From assembly GCA_051004015.1 (NCBI GenBank), contig JBPCKT010000081.1, forward strand, positions 7,980 through 71,979: a DNA stretch of 64,000 nt, given 5' to 3'. Below are positions 8,915 to 17,037 of the stretch, piece after piece. Numbering within the stretch: the first letter of the stretch is position 1; each line of letters opens with the position of its first letter. The position numbers and the translations under genes were made by a program. A model generated the notes under the pieces. The model was not told where the DNA came from. It made no database searches and worked only from the letters and a program-made list of their open reading frames with translations. This DNA is from SXOA01 sp051004015 (GTDB lineage Bacteria; Planctomycetota; Planctomycetia; Pirellulales; Pirellulaceae).

Positions 8915-9736
8915 TTACTTCCCAATCTGGTCCAGCAGCCGCCCAGGAGACCCCATCGCGTTATAGCCGCCATCGACGTGCAGGATTTCGGCGGTGATGC
9001 CGCTGGAAGCATCGGAGAGCAAAAACGCCCCGATGCGGCCGACTTCTTCATGCGTGACGTTGCGGCCGAGGGGAGAGACCGAGGCATAGAGAGTTTCCAT
9101 ACCTTTGGCTCCTACGGCGCTGCTAGCCAGCGTTTTCAGCGGCCCGGCCGAGAGGGCGTTCACCCGCACGCCTCGCGGCCCAAGCTCATAGGCGGCGTAC
9201 TTCATGCAGGCATCCAGAGCCGCTTTGCAGACCCCCATCACGTTGTACCCAGCCACGATCCGCTCCCCACCAAAATAAGTCAGCGTCAGGATCGAGCTCT
9301 GTGGCGACATGATCTCCTTGGACGCGTTGCAGACCGCCAGCAGGCTGTAGGCACTGATATCCATCGCCAACTTGAACCCCTCGCGGCTGCAGGCGATAGT
9401 CTCCTTCTTGATGTCGTCGAGCGTGGCGAAGGCGATGCTGTGGAGCAGGAAATCGATCTGCCCGAACTCCTCCTTGGCCTTGGCCATGAAGGCGGCAATG
9501 TCGTCATCCTTCTGCACATCCAGCGGCAGCAGGAACTTTGTCGTCTGCGGATACTGGTCGGTGCATTTCGCCACCCGCCCCCGGTTCTTCTTCCGCTCAT
9601 CATCCGGCCGGTCCGGCAGATGCGAAAACCCGCACACGCCCCCCTCGTCCATGATGGCCTTGGCGATAAACCACGCGATTGACCAGTCGTTCGCCACGCC
9701 GAGAATCAAGCCTTTTTTGCCGGTAAAGAGTCCCAT
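8915..9736 (-). CDS. fabI: Enoyl-[acyl-carrier-protein] reductase (NADH)
   Basis: 273 residues from the ATG at 9736, chosen because AAGGAA lies eight bases upstream; the earlier in-frame start at 9757 lacks a site. FabI carries out the last step of each fatty-acid elongation cycle. Visible: the modified Rossmann motif GLILGVANDWSIAW (residues 9-22), Tyr154, and the catalytic pair Tyr164-x6-Lys171 in YNVMGVCK, which is the FabI spacing rather than the usual SDR YxxxK. C-terminal ILHVDGGYNAMG is also family-typical. Confidence 0.95.
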   Translation of the reverse strand: MGLFTGKKGLILGVANDWSIAWFIAKAIMDEGGVCGFSHLPDRPDDERKKNRGRVAKCTDQYPQTTKFLLPLDVQKDDDIAAFMAKAKEEFGQIDFLLHSIAFATLDDIKKETIACSREGFKLAMDISAYSLLAVCNASKEIMSPQSSILTLTYFGGERIVAGYNVMGVCKAALDACMKYAAYELGPRGVRVNALSAGPLKTLASSAVGAKGMETLYASVSPLGRNVTHEEVGRIGAFLLSDASSGITAEILHVDGGYNAMGSPGRLLDQIGK

Positions 9737-9791
9737 CTTGATTTCCTTGTTCACCAATTATCCGATGTGATTTGTGGCCCCACAGAATACC

Positions 9792-9815
9792 ACTAACCCG
9801 AAGCGTCAGCGAGGG
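9792..9815. repeat. Short dispersed repeat AACCCGAAGCGYCAGCGAGGG, copy 1
   Basis: CTAACCCGAAGCGTCAGCGAGG. Near-identical copies are at 47585-47607 and, inverted, 51436-51459. All three are intergenic. Confidence 0.65.
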
Positions 9816-9867
9816 TCCTCTCTCCACCAAGCCGGCAAGTCTACTGACAGACGGCCCACTTTGACTC

Positions 9868-9960
9868 TGTTGAAAAACCCCCCTGGTAAACCAACAACCC
9901 CCCCGGCCCCGTCAGGCAATTTGTGTTGGTAAACCCCCCTGGTTTTTCCACACCCCCCCA
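9868..9960. repeat. C-tract repeat TGTTGAAAAACCCCCC, copy 1
   Basis: Two tandem half-units, each starting TGTTG(A/G)AAAACCCCCC and closed by CAACA-type complements, separated by CCCGTCAGGCAATTTG. Closely similar copies lie at 25410-25501 and 47347-47437, with a diverged one at 62030-62116. In copies 1-3 the unit is followed by a run of short AAATC/CTCAAAT words. Noncoding, 93 bases. Confidence 0.75.
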
Positions 9961-10147
9961 TTCCAAAATGCCAAATCCGAAATCCCAAATCTCAAATCCT
10001 CCTCTTCCTCCTTATCCCTGCGAAGCTCCTCCCTAACCGCTATTATACAAAAGCCCTCTATCTGACTAAGTGTCCAGTTCGCGCAGCCGACCCGCAAATT
10101 GCGGCGTTTCTTGGACTTCCTTCGAAATAGCAAACTTTTTTCGCCCA

Positions 10148-10219
10148 GGGGTCGGGAATCTTTGGCGTCCTACGCTATCCATTGCGAAGAAACATCGCCG
10201 CCAAAGATTCCCGTCCCCC
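10148..10219. repeat. Palindrome GGGGTCGGGAATCTTTGGCG family
   Basis: Inverted repeat with arms GGGGTCGGGAATCTTTGGCG and CGCCAAAGATTCCCGTCCCC. Sister elements are at 8838-8914 and 10335-10431. The flanking 9961-10147 and 10220-10334 contain nothing else recognisable. Confidence 0.7.
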
Positions 10220-10334
10220 TGACGCCGCCAGCCGGATGTGCCGCTGGTTCGTGGTCTGGTCGTCCGAAGGGAAGAGCGTCATTGTCCCCCAAAATCGTCG
10301 CACCGAGTCGAAATCCAGGTCGCTCGCGTTGCAA

Positions 10335-10431
10335 CGTCAGGGGGACGGGAGTCTTTCGCGGCTGCGTTCAATGGCAATGGCGAATTGGTTAGCGCGAAAG
10401 ACTCCCGACCCCGATGCGCGTCCCCCTAACG
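10335..10431. repeat. Nested palindrome capping the sulfatase remnant
   Basis: Outer arms CGTCAGGGGGACGGGAG and, at the far end, the complementary GTCCCCCTAACG; inner arms GGGAGTCTTTCGCG and CGCGAAAGACTCCC. The right end directly abuts the first recognisable sulfatase codon. Confidence 0.7.
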
Positions 10432-10908
10432 CCTCCATCCGGCATACCGCTTGTTCCGGATCTGTTGGATGTACTTCCCACCTTCGCCAAACTTGCCGGC
10501 AGCTCCGCGCCGCAGGATCGCATTATCGACGGCCACTATATCTGGCCGCTCCTCTCCGGGCAGAAGGATGTGCAGTATCCCAGGGACGATTTTTATTACT
10601 ACTGGAACTACGGCTTGGACGGCGTCCGCTCCGGCAAATGGAAGCTCGTGTTTCCTCACCCGTTCCCCAGCCTGACCGGTCCCGCAGGCAAGGACGGCCA
10701 GCCGGGAGGTTATACGCAGGCCACGACCGAGCTGGCCCTGTTCAATCTGGAGAGCGACGTCGGCGAAACCAAAAACGTCGCCGCCGAGCATCCCGACGTC
10801 GTCGCCCGACTGCAAAAACTGGCCGAAGAAGCCCGCGTCGATCTGGGAGACGCCCATCAAAAGCGGCCGGGAAAGAACCGTCGTCCGGCAGGCAAGGTGG
10901 AGCCGTAG
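10432..10908 (+). pseudogene. Sulfatase, C-terminal remnant
   Basis: About 158 codons matching only the C-terminal third of arylsulfatase-type enzymes: a LVPDLLDVLPTFAKLAG motif, GHYIWPLLSGQ, VRSGKWKLVFPHP and the closing ELALFNLESDVGETKNVAAE block. The catalytic Cys-x-Pro-x-Arg region and the metal ligands would be upstream but are absent; that space holds palindromic repeats. No credible start codon or ribosome site precedes it. Interpreted as a truncated, non-functional gene; reading frame is still intact, so the loss may be recent. Confidence 0.75.
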
Positions 10909-11150
10909 CCGGCTTTAACTTTTTCTCTGCGATTCCGTGCGTCCCATGCAGGCAGGGCTTGCGGTCTGGACAGCAACTCTTCGCGGGATTCTCGGTTGCC
11001 GTCTTTGCCGGAAGCTGTAGCACCGACGGCAAAACCGCCGATGGGTATTGGTACGCGGGACCAGGGCCAGACCGCGCGAGGACGCCCCGCCGCTAGCACC
11101 AGGATGAGCTTGTCCGCCCGCAGGATGCGGCACCCGCTACAGGACGATCC

Positions 11151-12722
11151 ATGTACGAGAGTCATTTTCAGTTTCAGACCCGCCCGTTCGTGGCCGCTCC
11201 GCGGGTGGAAAACTATGTCCCCGCTGCTGCGATGGAACATTGCCGCCAAACCCTCATCCGCTGCGTGGAACGGGCCGAAGGGCCGGGCCTGGTGGTCGGC
11301 GGAGCGGGAAGTGGAAAGTCGCTCCTCTGCCAGCTCCTGGCGGACCACTTCCGTCGGCAGCAATTCCAGGTGGCCTTGCTGGCCAGCGCCCGCCTCGGCA
11401 CCCGGCGGGCGCTCTTGCAGAACATCCTGTTCGAGCTGCACCTGCCGTATCGCGGAATGGAAGAAGGGGAGCTCCGCCTCTCGCTGATTGACCACCTGGA
11501 GCCCCGCGGCATGGGCCTGGCTGGACTGCTGCTGCTGGTGGACGAAGCTCATGCGCTGCCGCTGCGTCTGCTCGAGGAGATCCGCCTGATCAGCAATTTC
11601 ATCCGCGACGGCCAGCCCCGCGTGCGGCTCATCCTGGCGGGCAGCGCGCAGCTTGAAGAGCGGCTGGCCAGCCCCAGGCTGGAATCGCTGCAGCAGCGGA
11701 TTGCGGCCCGCTGCTATTTGCAATCGCTGAGCCGCGAAGAAACCGCCGACTTCATCCGCCAGCAGATTCAGCGGGCCGGCGGCGGCGACAGCCTGTTCAC
11801 GGCCGAAGCCCTCAAAGCCATCTATTCCGCCACCGACGGAGTGCCGCGATTGGTCAGCCAGGTCTGCGACCATGCCCTGGTGTTGTCGGCCGTGGGGGGG
11901 CATTTGCAAATCAGCGCGGAGGCGATTGAAGAAGCCTGGGCCGACTTGCAGCAGCTCCCCGCGCCGTGGCACCAGACTTCGGCGCGAGAGAGTGCCCCTG
12001 TTTCCACGGTGATTGAGTTCGGCCAATTGCAGGATGACGAAGCGGCCGTGTATTCAACCGCGGCGGATGCAATCCAGCCCCAGGAAACTCCGGCCGAGCT
12101 GCGAGCCGGCGAGAATCTGGACCGCATGGAGCGCGGCCTGAATGCCCTCGATTCGGCCGAGGGGATTGAGCTGGGGACTTTTGGTGCCGCTTACGAGGAC
12201 GCGCGGGAGTTTGAGCCGGTCGGAGATGCCAGGACGCAGGTGGAGCTGACCTTCCACACTCCCGCCAATCCCTTTGGCGATGGGTTCGATGAGGAGGAGA
12301 TCGTTATCGACCGTTATGCGAACATGGCCGCGAATTATGTCTCCGACCTGATCGATCAGCAGGACGGCACCGGCGAGATCGCGGCTGAGATTTTGGAGCT
12401 CGCCAAGCGCACCGCGGAGTCGGCGCGGCCCGCTGCCGTTAAGCCTCCACCAGCCGCCATCGAGATGGAGTTGCCGGAAACGGAGGTGGAGGTCGAGTTC
12501 GATGAAGCCGCCGCACTCGACGCCGACGTGCCGGCAGAAGACTTCGGCAAGCCGCTCCGCGTGCACGTGGCAAGCGAGACGTTTCATCCCGCGAGCGACC
12601 CGGTTCTGCCGGAAGAGAAGAGCGTCACCCGCCGCGACGAGCCGCGGCGCGAGCAGGGCGGGGCCGCGCGGCCCAAGCGCCGCGAGTACCGCACGTTGTT
12701 CAGCACCCTTCGCAACCGCTAA
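11151..12722 (+). CDS. ExeA/GspA-like AAA ATPase
   Basis: 523 residues. The N-terminal 270 residues form an ExeA-type AAA domain: Walker A GGAGSGKS at 50-57, Walker B LLLLVDEAH around 126-134, and the LVSQVCDHAL sensor region. The C-terminal half is acidic and low in recognisable structure. In planctomycetes and proteobacteria such ATPases accompany type II secretion or exopolysaccharide genes. Here it is followed 14 bases later by a CpsD-like protein and then an epimerase, which favours a role in polysaccharide assembly or export. Role is inference from context. Confidence 0.8.
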   Translation: MYESHFQFQTRPFVAAPRVENYVPAAAMEHCRQTLIRCVERAEGPGLVVGGAGSGKSLLCQLLADHFRRQQFQVALLASARLGTRRALLQNILFELHLPYRGMEEGELRLSLIDHLEPRGMGLAGLLLLVDEAHALPLRLLEEIRLISNFIRDGQPRVRLILAGSAQLEERLASPRLESLQQRIAARCYLQSLSREETADFIRQQIQRAGGGDSLFTAEALKAIYSATDGVPRLVSQVCDHALVLSAVGGHLQISAEAIEEAWADLQQLPAPWHQTSARESAPVSTVIEFGQLQDDEAAVYSTAADAIQPQETPAELRAGENLDRMERGLNALDSAEGIELGTFGAAYEDAREFEPVGDARTQVELTFHTPANPFGDGFDEEEIVIDRYANMAANYVSDLIDQQDGTGEIAAEILELAKRTAESARPAAVKPPPAAIEMELPETEVEVEFDEAAALDADVPAEDFGKPLRVHVASETFHPASDPVLPEEKSVTRRDEPRREQGGAARPKRREYRTLFSTLRNR

Positions 12723-12736
12723 CTCCCGGGAGCCGG

Positions 12737-13879
12737 ATGAGTCACCTGCTGAAGGCACTCCGAAGCTTGGAAACGCGGGGGGCCGCTTTCGCGCCGCCGC
12801 CGGACGGGCTCGAGGTGCAGGATGCGGTGAGCAAAACGGCCGTGCTGGCGGTCGAGGAAGCCATCGAGCTGATGGCTGACGGGGGTCCTGCCGCTGGGCC
12901 AACCCAGGAGCCGCCGGCCCGAATTAAGCCGCGACCGGCTCCGCGCGTGAAGCCGCGGCGGACGACGCAGTCTCCCGTGGACCTCTTTGCCGGCCGGCCG
13001 CTGATCGAGAGACTGGGACAGGCGGCCCGGCCGTCCGTGGCGAAAAAGCTGGATGACGCCGTTGCCGAAAGTGCCGCGTCCGCCGCTCAGTCGCAGCAGT
13101 ACACGCTGGCCCCCGCGGTCGTCGTCAACCAGGCAGCTTTGGATGCGGGAGCGGCGCTGGCCCGCGAGATGGCGGTGCCCGCGGCACTTCCAGAGCCCGC
13201 TCAGGCCTCCGCGCCCGCGGTTGCTCCACTGCCAGTCTCTCCCCTCCGCACGCCCACACTCTTTGAGCAACGCATCCGCGAGGCGCTGCTGCATCCGGCC
13301 CGTAGCCGGCCGTTTGCCGAGCTCGTGCAGCGCCTGCGGCAGGACTTTCGCGGCAGCCAGGAACGCTCGCTCCTGTTCACCGGCATCGGCCGCGCCAGCC
13401 GCGGCGACGAGATGTTGGCGCACGTTGCCGCTCTGTTCGCGGAGCAGGGCGAGAGAGTCCTGCTGGTCGATGCCGACTTTGAACGGAGCGGACTCTCCTC
13501 CGGTTTCGGGGCAGGAACGCTGGGAGGCTTGCAGAACGCCATTGTCGCGCCCCGAACGTGGCAGGACCACCTGCTCACTACGTCGTTCCCCAACCTGTCC
13601 TTCCTCCCCAATGGCCGTGGGAGTCTCAACGTCGCTACCGTCGCGGATACGCTGACCAGCCTCATCCCGAAGCTCGAAGCCGAATTCCCGCTGGTCCTCA
13701 TCGACGGCGGCCAGTCGAGCGGCTCCCTCCTCACGCCGCTGGCCCGCGCTTGCGATGCCACTTACTTCGTCATTCGCTTGGGCGCGACCGACGCGAAGGA
13801 AGCCCAGGGAGCGCTGAAGAGTTTCCGGGCGGCGGGAGCGAGGGTGATGGGATGCGTAGCGGTGATGGCGAATGACTAA
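12737..13879 (+). CDS. CpsD/CapB-like P-loop protein with degenerate Walker A
   Basis: 380 residues. The first 170 residues are Pro/Ala/Arg-rich linker. The C-terminal part resembles the cytoplasmic domain of bacterial tyrosine kinases or MinD-like ATPases: Walker A' VLLVDADFERSG near residues 241-252 and a Walker B-like FPLVLIDGG near 315. The Walker A position reads FTGIGRASRGDEML, without the GKT/S. No Tyr cluster is present at the C-terminus. Probably a regulatory, non-catalytic paralogue working with the ExeA-like ATPase upstream. Fourteen-base gap suggests one operon. Confidence 0.65.
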   Translation: MSHLLKALRSLETRGAAFAPPPDGLEVQDAVSKTAVLAVEEAIELMADGGPAAGPTQEPPARIKPRPAPRVKPRRTTQSPVDLFAGRPLIERLGQAARPSVAKKLDDAVAESAASAAQSQQYTLAPAVVVNQAALDAGAALAREMAVPAALPEPAQASAPAVAPLPVSPLRTPTLFEQRIREALLHPARSRPFAELVQRLRQDFRGSQERSLLFTGIGRASRGDEMLAHVAALFAEQGERVLLVDADFERSGLSSGFGAGTLGGLQNAIVAPRTWQDHLLTTSFPNLSFLPNGRGSLNVATVADTLTSLIPKLEAEFPLVLIDGGQSSGSLLTPLARACDATYFVIRLGATDAKEAQGALKSFRAAGARVMGCVAVMAND

Positions 13880-13954
13880 TGGCGAATGACTAAGCACTAA
13901 TGTCTAATGACTAATGTTTAAGGGCTTTGACATTAGGCATTAGGATTTGGTCAT
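13880..13954. repeat. AT-rich tandem words AATGACTAATG
   Basis: Short region made of repeated (T)AATG(A/T)CTAA words, e.g. TGGCGAATGACTAATGGCG and CACTAATGTCTAATGACTAATG, then a partially complementary CATTAGGCATTAGG. Lies in the gap before the epimerase gene and differs sharply in base composition from the genes around it. Confidence 0.6.
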
Positions 13955-14896
13955 TTGGGGATTTCTCTCGTCACCGGCGGCGCCGGCTTTGTCGGCTCTC
14001 ATTTGGTTCAAGCACTGCTCGCTCGCGGCGACCGCGTGCGGGTGCTGGATAATGTTTCCACCGGACGGAAAGAGAATCTGGCGGACATCTGGGACCGGAT
14101 TGAATTCGCACAAGGCGACATCACCGATGCCGCCGCCGTGCAAAAGGCGGTCGCCGGGGCCGACTTCATCTTTCACCAGGCGGCTCTCGCCAGTGTTCCC
14201 CGGAGCATCGACGCGCCACTGGAAACACATGCCGCCTGCACTACCGGAACGCTGCTCCTGCTCGATGCCGCCCGCCAGGCCAGCGTGAAACGGTTCATCT
14301 ATGCCGCCAGCAGCAGCGCCTACGGCAATCAGCCCACACCAGTGAAACGAGAGAGCGACCTTCCCTCGCCGCTCTCTCCCTATGCTGCCGCCAAGCTGGC
14401 CGCGGAGCACTACTGCCACGCCTTTTATCACAGCTACGGCCTGGAGACAGTCAGCCTGCGATACTTCAACGTCTTCGGCCCGCGGCAAGATCCCAGCGGG
14501 CCGTATGCCGCCGTCATTCCCCTGTTCATTCAGTCGCTGCTGGCGGGCAAGTCCCCCACGATTTACGGCGACGGCCGCCAGACCCGGGACTTCACCTACG
14601 TAGGCAACGTCGTTCAGGCCAATCTCCTGGCCTCCACCGCACCGGCCGCAAAACTAGCCGCCTCCCCCAGCCGCGTCTTCAACATCGGCAGCGGCCGCGC
14701 CATCAGCCTGCTGGACCTGCTCGCTGAGCTCAACGCCCTCTGCGGGACGAACATCGCTCCCATCTTCCAACCTCCCCGCGCCGGCGACGTACGGGATAGC
14801 CTCGCCGACATCTCTCTAGCCCAGCAGCAACTCGGCTATCAGTCCGCCATCAGTTTGCGCGAGGGGCTGGAGAAGACCGTGGAGGCAATGAAGTAA
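13955..14896 (+). CDS. NAD-dependent epimerase/dehydratase (UDP-sugar 4-epimerase type)
   Basis: 313 residues, starting at a TTG because the frame is closed just upstream and the Rossmann motif begins at once (VTGGAGFVGSHLV). Extended SDR: catalytic Ser in AASSSAYGN and YxxxK in SPYAAAKLAAEHY, plus RYFNVFGPRQDPSGPYAAVIP, which is most like WbpP/GalE-type UDP-N-acetylglucosamine or UDP-glucose 4-epimerases. Cytoplasmic supply of nucleotide sugars for a polysaccharide; fits the two upstream genes. Exact substrate not assignable. Confidence 0.87.
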   Translation: MGISLVTGGAGFVGSHLVQALLARGDRVRVLDNVSTGRKENLADIWDRIEFAQGDITDAAAVQKAVAGADFIFHQAALASVPRSIDAPLETHAACTTGTLLLLDAARQASVKRFIYAASSSAYGNQPTPVKRESDLPSPLSPYAAAKLAAEHYCHAFYHSYGLETVSLRYFNVFGPRQDPSGPYAAVIPLFIQSLLAGKSPTIYGDGRQTRDFTYVGNVVQANLLASTAPAAKLAASPSRVFNIGSGRAISLLDLLAELNALCGTNIAPIFQPPRAGDVRDSLADISLAQQQLGYQSAISLREGLEKTVEAMK

Positions 14897-14989
14897 CGTC
14901 CGCGGATGGACAGAACTCATGATGGATGGACAATGAGACTCCACCTCGGAGTCCGCTCGATTTGCCAAGACCCAGAATGGGGAATGGCC

Positions 14990-15059
14990 GCGAAGTGCAC
15001 AAAGAGTACAAAGTAGCATACAGACCCGTTTCTACTTTGTGATTTCGTGATTTTTCGCG
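14990..15059. repeat. Inverted repeat CGCGAAGTGCACAAAG...CGAAATCACAAAG
   Basis: Arms at 14990-15016 and 15032-15059 share ACAAAGTAG/CTACTTTGT and CGCGAA/TTCGCG cores. A palindromic spacer of the kind that also appears at 37214-37350; lies between the epimerase gene and arfB. Confidence 0.5.
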
Positions 15060-15088
15060 ATTATCATTGCCATTCCCGCCGTGGACTC

Positions 15089-15514
15089 ATGTTGACGATT
15101 ACCCCCACCCTGACCATCCCCGACGATGACCTCCGCTTCAGGTTCTCGCGGAGCAGCGGACCAGGGGGACAGAATGTCAACAAGGTGAGCAGCAAGGCGA
15201 CGCTGCATTTCTCCGTCCGTAATTCCCCGAGCCTGCCGCCAGGTGTGCGAGCGCGTTTCGTCGAGAAGTTCGGCTCGCGACTGACAAATGACGGGGACGT
15301 GGTCATTACCAGCCAGGAATCTCGCGATCAGCCAAAGAACATCGAATCCTGTTTGGAGAAGCTGCGGCTGATGATACTGGAGGTGCTGCATCCGCCCAAG
15401 AAGCGGCGGGCGACCAAGCCGAGCAAAGGCTCGAAAATCCGGCGAGTGGAGGCCAAAAAGCGGCGGTCGCAGGTGAAGGAAGGGCGGAAGAGGGGATTTC
15501 GGGACGACGGATGA
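15089..15514 (+). CDS. arfB: Peptide chain release factor-like alternative ribosome rescue factor
   Basis: 141 residues from the ATG at 15089; an upstream in-frame start falls in a palindrome. Full-length for ArfB (YaeJ, about 140 residues). The catalytic GGQ is at residues 26-28 in SRSSGPGGQNVNK, with no codon-recognition domain, and the C-terminal tail is Lys/Arg-rich (SKGSKIRRVEAKKRR) as needed to enter the empty mRNA channel. It hydrolyses peptidyl-tRNA on stalled ribosomes. Confidence 0.9.
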   Translation: MLTITPTLTIPDDDLRFRFSRSSGPGGQNVNKVSSKATLHFSVRNSPSLPPGVRARFVEKFGSRLTNDGDVVITSQESRDQPKNIESCLEKLRLMILEVLHPPKKRRATKPSKGSKIRRVEAKKRRSQVKEGRKRGFRDDG

Positions 15515-15520
15515 CCTGGT

Positions 15521-15572
15521 GGTAGGCTTCCAGCCTGCCCTAAAGAGCTCTGGGCAGACTGGAAGCCTATCC
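15521..15572. repeat. Palindrome GGTAGGCTTCCAGCCTGCCC
   Basis: Near-perfect inverted repeat with arms GGTAGGCTTCCAGCCTGCCC and GGGCAGACTGGAAGCCTATCC, loop TAAAGAGCTCT. Starts seven bases after the arfB stop and could end its transcript. Confidence 0.7.
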
Positions 15573-15660
15573 CACTTGGAATTTTGCCAATTGAAAGCGG
15601 ATGCCTTGTGGCGGTATGATGAGGACATCCCACCGGCTCACCTCCCCGCCTGTTTTGCAC

Positions 15661-16785
15661 ATGTCCTCTCCCAAATCCTCTCGCCGTTCGTCCTCGCGCA
15701 GCCCGCTGGCAAAGATACAGCGCAGCCCGCTGCAAAAAATACAGCGCCGCACCTTCCTTCAGGCCACCAGCGCCGCTGCTATCGCCGCCGCGGTCGGCCC
15801 CACGATTCTGGGGGCTCAAGATAAAGCGGGGGCGAAGCCGCCGGTCCTCGGTGTGCCGGGGTTTCTCTACACGCCCACGCACGGTTGGGGGGAACTGCCC
15901 GCGCATCTCCAATGGGGAGAAACACATGGCGTGGCAATCGACGAGGCGGGCCTCGTTTACATCAAGCATCGCAACCGGGCCGATCAGCCGATGGACGCGA
16001 TTGCCGTCTTCGACCCCGCCGGAAAATTCGTCCGCTCGTTCGGCAAGGAGTATCACGGCGGCGGCCACGGCATCGATATCCGCAAAGATGGGAACGAAGA
16101 ATTCCTCTATCTCTGCGACGTGCTGCACGGCGTCGTGGTCAAAGCAAACCTGAAGGGGGAGCACGTCTGGGAGAAAAAGGGCCCGCCGCCAGAGCCGGCC
16201 GTCTACAAGGAAGGCATGAAGTACTCGCCGACGAATGTCGCTTTTGGCGCGGACGGCGGCTTCTACATTGGCGACGGCTACGGCTCGCACTTCATTCACC
16301 AGTACGACAAGGACGCCAAGTGGGTCCGCACTTGGGGTGGGGAAGGGACCGAGCCAGGCAAGATGAAAACGCCCCATGGCCTGTGGCTGGATAACCGACC
16401 GGGACGAGAAGCCAGTCTCATTGTCGCCGACCGGGCCAACGCCCGGCTGCAATACTTCTCCCTCGACGGCAAGCACCTCAGCGTCAACACCGAAGTCAGC
16501 TTTCCCGCCCACTTCGACATTCGCGGCGACGTGCTGCTCTGTCCCGACCTGCACGCCCGCGTCACGCTGTTCGACAAGGACAACAAAGTCATCACCCATC
16601 TGGGCTATGACCCCGAGTGGACGAAGAAAGCTTTGGCCGAATTCAAAATGCGCGAGCAGCCCGAGACCTGGGAAAACGGCCGCTTCGTCCACCCCCACGA
16701 CGCCTGCTTTGACAAAGACGGGAACATCTTCGTCGTGGAATGGGTAAAGACCGGCCGGGTGACGTTACTAAAGAAGGTCGTCTAG
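15661..16785 (+). CDS. Tat-exported NHL-type beta-propeller protein
   Basis: 374 residues from the ATG at 15661. A twin-arginine-like leader (QRRTFLQATSAAAIAAAV) occurs about 30 residues in, after an Arg/Ser-rich stretch. The mature part carries repeated propeller blades: GVAIDEAGLVYIKHR, FDPAGKFVRSFGKE, PTNVAFGADGGFYIGDGYG and VHPHDACFDKDGNIFVVEW, as in NHL or peptidyl-glycine lyase-like six-bladed propellers. Folded in the cytoplasm and exported by Tat, likely periplasmic. Followed by a DUF1501 gene; ligand unknown. Confidence 0.75.
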   Translation: MSSPKSSRRSSSRSPLAKIQRSPLQKIQRRTFLQATSAAAIAAAVGPTILGAQDKAGAKPPVLGVPGFLYTPTHGWGELPAHLQWGETHGVAIDEAGLVYIKHRNRADQPMDAIAVFDPAGKFVRSFGKEYHGGGHGIDIRKDGNEEFLYLCDVLHGVVVKANLKGEHVWEKKGPPPEPAVYKEGMKYSPTNVAFGADGGFYIGDGYGSHFIHQYDKDAKWVRTWGGEGTEPGKMKTPHGLWLDNRPGREASLIVADRANARLQYFSLDGKHLSVNTEVSFPAHFDIRGDVLLCPDLHARVTLFDKDNKVITHLGYDPEWTKKALAEFKMREQPETWENGRFVHPHDACFDKDGNIFVVEWVKTGRVTLLKKVV

Positions 16786-17037
16786 TCCGGTGTGCTTTCT
16801 ATCGCGGCGTTGCTCTTGGCCAACTCCGCCTCCCTTCGCTCATTCACCTCTCTGGTTATTCGGGCCATCACCGACTATTGCCAAACAAGATTGCCTCCGA
16901 CCTTGCCGAAAGATTAAGATGAATGGGCGTTGATCGTTCCAAACGCAGTTGGGAGCGATACGACGATGCGATCCCCCGCCTGACAATTCCCGCCCTCCCC
17001 AATCCCGCCTGCGTTCACCTTTCAAGAAGGTCCTCCC

